64,000 bases of DNA, taken from Colletotrichum lupini (lineage: Eukaryota; Ascomycota; Sordariomycetes; Glomerellales; Glomerellaceae). Below the pieces are notes generated by a model. It had not been told where the DNA came from. It worked only from the letters and a program-made list of their open reading frames with translations, and did not search any database. Below are positions 59,210 through 64,000 of this stretch, in pieces. The stretch's first letter is position 1. Each line of letters opens with the position of its first letter. The position numbers and the translations under genes are program-made. Where the stretch lies: contig NC_064681.1 in NCBI RefSeq assembly GCF_023278565.1, positions 3,844,001 to 3,908,000 of the forward strand. Direction: 5' to 3'.

Positions 59210-59990
59210 TTAGAAGATGCTGCCGACGCTGCAGAGAAGGCCGCCAAGGTTGATGGCCTTGAGGATACCCCCGACGAGGCCAAGGACGATGGGCAGAAGG
59301 CCGGCAAGGACCTCAAGGAGGAGGCCAATGACACCGCCAAGGACGGAGCAGACGAGCTCCAAGAGACCCTCGATGAGGCCGTTGAGGGAGCAGAGGAGGT
59401 GGAAGACAACGGTGAGGAGGACGAAGATGATGGGGCCGAGGAGCTCGAAGATGCCTATTGAATGGTTAGCGGGAGTCACTCTGAACGGTTGTGGATTGTT
59501 TTGTAAACTTACTGCAGCCGAGAACCTTGATGACATGCTTCAGGCAGTAGATGATGTCAAAGATGAGCTCAAGGACGCAGGAGATGATCTTCTCCTTCTC
59601 CTCACCGACAATCTCGACAGTCTCGCCAAGGCACTCGACAATGTCGCCGACGAGGGAGTGGATCAGGCTGATGATGATGGTGACCTCGCTCTTGACGAGC
59701 TTGATGATGTCGGCCTTCTTCTGGGCGATCTGGCCCTTGGTGACACCGTCGACGGTGGAGTTGATGGTGGAGCAGTGCTTCTTGACCTCGACGATGGTGT
59801 ACTGGATCTTGGTGTAAACGACCTCAGTGCGCTTGACGGGGGCGTCGGTCTCGGGGACAACGGGGATGTGGACGACGGGGACCTTCGCGACGTCGGTGAC
59901 ATCAGTAGGGAGGCCCGGGAGGGCAGGCGCCGCGAGGGAAGTGGCGAAGAGGGAGGAGATGGCGACAAGGCCGAGGTTGAGGAACTTCAT
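59210..59990 (-). CDS. small secreted cysteine-containing protein, family not recognised
   Basis: Two exons are proposed, 59990-59513 and 59454-59210, for 240 residues. The 58-nt intron has donor GTAAGT, branch GCTAAC and acceptor AATAG, and joins LGC to SIFELLG in frame. It opens with a signal peptide (MKFLNLGLVAISSLFATSLA); a dibasic KR at residues 53-54 (DAPVKRTEVVY) could be a kexin site releasing a ~186-residue mature form. After that the protein is mostly amphipathic or hydrophobic helix (VTIIISLIHSLVGDIVECLGE, LLELVCSVLGGVIGLLLEVLAG) with eight cysteines, several in a C-x(n)-hydrophobic repeat pattern. There is no GPI signal. I do not recognise the family; surface-active or effector-like roles are possible but unproven. 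A near-pure poly-C run lies 11 nt before the start codon on the coding strand. Confidence 0.8.
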
Positions 59991-59998
59991 TTTTGCGG

Positions 59999-60000
<2 letters not shown>

Positions 60001-60070
<70 letters not shown>

Positions 60071-60088
60071 GGGGGGGGGGTGGGGGGT

Positions 60089-60133
<45 letters not shown>
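60001..60133. repeat. 133-nt near-pure poly-G tract (poly-C on the gene strand)
   Basis: All bases are G except A at 60070 and T at 60081 and 60088; the first 69 bases are uninterrupted. The tract begins 11 bp upstream of the start codon of the secreted-protein gene, so it lies in its 5' leader or core promoter. It can form G-quadruplex or i-motif structures. An assembly or sequencing artefact in length is possible. Confidence 0.85.
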
Positions 60134-60135
<2 letters not shown>

Positions 60136-63100
60136 GGTTTGAATTAGTTAAAGAGTGTGGTGTAAGTGGGATTAAAGAATGGCGAAGAGACAGAGCTGAA
60201 AGAGCTGGATAGTCTGAAAAGAGTGACTGAGTGAGAATGCTGAAGCTGGATGAAGAAAAGTCTCTATTCTGGCGGAGTTGTCAAAGGCTTAAGTACCTGG
60301 AGGACATGAGGTCGATGCACGAACAAGACCTATCATGACATCCTCATGGAGAGGATCATGACCCTCAACAATTCCCCGAAGATGCCGATCGCAAACCTCC
60401 ACAAGGTTTCCAAATGCAGCTCGAAATTATCCCTCTAGGTGCAAGATCATGGGTCGCTTCCTAGTTTGTCTCATCAGCCTCTCACTTGGCTGCCTCTATT
60501 TCCTAATCATCCTTCCAAACCCTTGACGAGAGTTCGTCATGGCGGCAGACAGCCTCCCGTGCCCCGGCTAGTCAAATGTGAAAAGTTGACGATCAGAGCT
60601 GATCTGGCAGGGCAGCTATTCTGCTTCGGGGATTTTAGTGGGAGACGCCCCCATAAAGAACCCTTGACGTTGACGATCGTTACTCCACGGATGCTCCGCG
60701 ACGACGTCAAAACGTTCGTTAGCCACATGTAGGGAGAGACACGATGAAATTAAGCTTGGCATGCTTGCTAGGTGCCGTTCGACCGTTGTCCTGCAAGCTC
60801 AAAGTAAAACTAAAAGGAAAAGTTTGCCCTTAATTGTCCGCACCTGAAGTCGATAGTTCGGTTGTCAAATCAAAAGTCAAAGTCGGTTGACTTTTTAGCA
60901 GGCAATTGTCTCAGCGCCGCTTGGTGAACCAAAGCAAACCAAACCCAATTCTAAGATTGTCGCTGAGCCTTTCTGGGCCGGAAACAATGTTTTAGTGAGC
61001 TTTTCGTGGCTTTCGGAGGCTCGGACCCCCCAGAGATCAGCGGATTCGCGGGTTGCTTGGCAAGGGTTGCCGATGATCATCATTTGAGACCACAGCCAAA
61101 TCCCGAATTGGATGTTACCCTCTTCACGAGATCATAATCCAGAAGGTTTCGTAGGTCAGAGGCGGTGAACTTAAAACAATAGTCCTGTGATGGTCGCGAT
61201 GCAGGGCGATAGGTCGTTCCAAGGCTCGTTGGATCACCAACTTGAGTTGCTGACTCTTTGACCCCCTTTTAGGGCATTCAGCTGTTGCCGCGGCTCGGTC
61301 CCGGACTTTCCAACCCAATTTGCCGGGACAATTTCCCTTTCCTCGGGTACTAAAATCAGCCAGCCATTTTGAAAGATTATCTCTTCCTCTCGGTGTGGCT
61401 GATCAGATAGATCTAACGTCGCAAGCAGAGATTGCAGGAGACTGGGCGAGGAGGAAGTCGGGAGCATGCGGCGCTAAGTGAAAGTGCCGGCAGAGATTGT
61501 CATCGAAAATGGCGTTGCGATGAAGACAGCCCAGGAGTCCAGGACTCAGGAGGCAGATGAGAGATGCCCTGCACGGACAAAGCGACATCACCAGGGGAAA
61601 TTCAGACAGCCCACATTGTTTGGTCTCATGCGTGCGCCAAAGTCGTCTGAATTTCTCATCCCGCTGGCTGGCTGCTGTCTTGCATTCGCTGGACGATGAT
61701 GCGACCCCTGGCTTCATGTTGCGGGGGATGAGAGACTGGGGGGTCGCTTTCATCCTCTACAATCTCCTCCATCGAGTATAACCAATGGCTTTAACCCCCT
61801 TTTCGTGGCCATTATAGCATTGCAAGAAGGATTTTGGCTCATCCCCCCGGCCGATACGATGATGATATGGGCGGAATTGCCGACATAGCTCTCCGCAAGG
61901 GAGCGCGAGGCGCGAGGTCGTGTTTTACACCAGAATTGTCTCTACGTGTATCAAGTTGCCGATCCATCCGCGGCAAGGGTGGGGCTAGGTCATTCAAGCA
62001 GGTAAGTCTTGCCGATTGGAAAGACGAGAAGAGAAAAAAACCAGTGTTTTGATCTTCTTCCTTTGGGAGATCGGCGGATGAATTCGGGGATCAGCCGCAT
62101 GGGAACCGAAGAATGTGAGGTCGCGTGCGAATGCGGGAGACGAGACAAAACCACACAAGCCTTTCTTGCATTCTCAAGTTGATGGAAACAATGAGCTTCC
62201 CGTGCCTTGGCAAGACACGGGAGTGTCAAGCTGGTTGGGACCTCTCTAAACACCAAGACTTGGCTTCTAAGTTTCTTTGCTTCTTCAATCTTAGGTGGTC
62301 CGCTCAACTTCTTCAACGTTGATATTCCCTTTTTTGGATGATGCGTGTCACCGCCCCGACACTCGATCGCCAGTACGCCAGTACCATTTTGAGCCCCGGA
62401 GGAGCCCGACCACTTACGAAGCCTACCGCCGAGTCTCACTCTTCGAAATGTCTGAGAGCATGCCATCTCAAGGAGAAGCCTGCACAGAGTTCTGGGCATG
62501 ACAGATGGCAGGTGACAGATGACACCAGACGCGAGCGCCGTCCAATCCTCCCCTCGTGTAATGCGTTGCACCTTCGTTTTCATCATCGCCTTCAGCTTCA
62601 TCCCATCTCGAATGCATGTGTCAGCGCGACGCTCACCACTGACAGCCACATCAGCCGCAAGTGGCGGACGCGAACCAGGCACGCAGGGAGATCCTATCCT
62701 TGGCAAGTGAAACATCAAGCGTTCGGGCCTATCACGGCGTGGTCGCTGCAGCGGTGACCCACGTCCAGACGGGCCCAAGACGGGTTTCACAAAGCTTTTC
62801 AGTCTTCTTTTCCCCTTCTTTTCAGGGGATATGGCTGCGCGGTGGCCGCGGCCGACATGCTAGGCGGCTGCGACCCGAGTCGGTTATGCCAGCCGACGGT
62901 GACTGTGCCTTTGTCGGTGATGCTCTCGGTTCGGTTGGGCGCGTGGTGCAGCCGCCGTGAGTAGCGGGGGCAGATCAAGATGGAGGATCCTTGAGGTAGA
63001 TCTGTTTGGCTGACTGAGTTCAGCGACGCATACGTTTACATGTCGGGAAAAACTCTGTGAAATGCGCACAAGTTGGTTCGAGTTCTTCGCATGCTCGCAA

Positions 63101-63972
63101 CTGAATTACGTCAAACGAGTCGTGGCGATGGAAAACCTCCCGATGCAATCGACCGAAGATGTGCCTTTCGCGGTGTCGCTATTTCCATGTTTCTAAGTCC
63201 GAGTGACACACCCAAGTGAGTGAGGGCGGGAGAGATGCTTTGCTCCTCAACACTCAGACCTGCAGTTGTCAGGTCAAGTCGTATAGGAGCGAAGTGTTAT
63301 GCCCTGTCAGTGTCAAAGTCATCCAATGAGTTGCTCCTTATGTCGGGCGACATTATCGATGTCGTCCAATGTTGGCCGAATCTGCGGACATTGGCCGACA
63401 CCTGGTCGCTATTGAAGCCTTACACCGAATATTGTCGCCCCCCGCCCCACCACACGTTGGACGTCGCGAAGGGAGGTGAAGGTGTCGCGACGTTTCACCT
63501 GCTTCAGACATCGATGGGGCTGCTCGTCTCGTTCCTGGATTTTTACTGCATTGGGATAGGGTCGCGTTTGGGACGACGTCTGGCTAGCGAACCCAGTCCC
63601 AAGCCATGGCCATCACCAACCCAAACCCATACGAACAATAGCCGCGGAGATTCACCGTACGCCTTTGGGGCCTCCCTGTACTGCTGTTTCGCAGACTTTC
63701 TCCATCATGGACGTCGAGGTCTGGAGAGTCAAGTATAAAGTCTAATGATCGTCCGCCTCTAGGTTGTGGTTTCCGCTTCTCAATTCAGCAGCTTCACTTC
63801 TTCGTTTGTATTCCATTCTCATCTCATCGCCGATTGATTCGCGCGGATTTAAACTTATTTCCAACTCTTTCACTTCTATTCAGAACCCTTTTTCCAATCT
63901 AATCCGGCTCGGATCCGAATCATCGCTTTAATCAAGTTACCCATACTTCAAAATCCCCACAACTCTCTCAAA
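60134..63972. other. 3.8-kb gene-free stretch between two divergent genes
   Basis: The first ~170 bp, read on the minus strand, are pyrimidine-rich (CTCTTTCAGCTCTGTCTCTTC) and look like the leader/promoter of the secreted-protein gene. The last ~150 bp are pyrimidine-rich on the plus strand before the ATG at 63973 and look like the leader of the right-edge gene. The ~3.5 kb between shows only frames without recognisable domains (the longest 266 codons at 61990-62790, minus), short A-runs and no repeat. It may be a long regulatory region. Confidence 0.45.
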
Positions 63973-64000
63973 ATGGTTTCCAAGACGATCATCTTCGCTC
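63973..64000 (+). CDS. start of a gene cut by the window edge (probable signal peptide)
   Basis: ATG with context TCAAAATGG follows a typical CT-rich fungal leader. The only visible residues are MVSKTIIFA, a Lys followed by a hydrophobic run, which fits the opening of a signal peptide. The product cannot be named. Confidence 0.5.

Noticed and set aside
59217..60212. 331-codon plus-strand frame ending in a poly-glycine run
   Set aside because: Opposite the spliced secreted-protein gene and through the poly-G tract; no motif support.
61990..62790. 266-codon minus-strand frame
   Set aside because: Basic, low-complexity composition, no domain, no splice or leader signals; likely chance in a GC-balanced region.
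63220..63738. 172-codon plus-strand frame
   Set aside because: No recognisable domain or conserved pattern, and it lies in what looks like the upstream region of the right-edge gene.
1..64000. CRISPR arrays, tRNA or rRNA genes
   Set aside because: No regularly spaced repeats with unique spacers and no cloverleaf-like or rRNA sequence were found by eye; the genome is fungal.

Overview
The window looks like a chromosome segment of a filamentous ascomycete (Pezizomycotina, probably a sordariomycete such as a Colletotrichum-like fungus). The evidence is short introns of 53-75 nt with GT..AG ends and CTRAC-type branch sites, fungus-typical families (WSC-domain wall protein, DUF1996 protein, DUF6601 membrane protein, SesB-type hydrolase, Metallopep/jacalin protein), CT-rich 5' leaders, and long AT-rich blocks whose repeats differ by C-to-T and G-to-A changes, the mark of repeat-induced point mutation (RIP). 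The species is inference.

Layout. 0.47-4.44 kb: a secreted-type zinc peptidase with a jacalin-like domain converges on a UDP-glycosyltransferase-like gene. 5.69-12.54 kb: RIP-mutated Ty1/copia element, copy 1. 12.59-15.03 kb: a large GPI-type WSC cell-wall protein on the minus strand. 15.0-18.65 kb: no supportable gene. 18.66-31.83 kb: a very AT-rich block bounded by ~90-bp terminal inverted repeats and holding a nested, truncated Ty3/gypsy element. 32.68-33.65 kb: a secreted DUF1996 protein. 34.54-41.39 kb: copy 2 of the copia family, same orientation, with a 5-bp target duplication. 42.6-46.0 kb: a secreted FAD-linked oxidase and a GNAT acetyltransferase. 46.56-53.47 kb: a third copia element of another family on the minus strand, with a perfect target duplication. 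53.6-64 kb: an uncharacterised 543-residue protein with an internal duplication, a divergent pair (SesB-type alpha/beta hydrolase and DUF6601 membrane protein), a small secreted cysteine-containing protein with a 133-nt near-pure poly-G tract just upstream of its start, a 3.8-kb gene-free stretch, and the first codons of another gene at the right edge.

How it works together: this is a patchwork of gene islands separated by silenced transposons, not an operon-like system. Many of the genes act at or outside the cell surface (peptidase, WSC protein, DUF1996, FAD oxidase, small secreted protein), a content usual for TE-rich accessory regions of fungi that live with hosts. The SesB-type hydrolase belongs to a class used as effector domains of fungal NLR-type immune proteins; here it stands alone and is divergently paired with a membrane protein. 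No known biosynthetic cluster is evident. Splice sites were inferred by eye from frame, GT/AG and branch signals.
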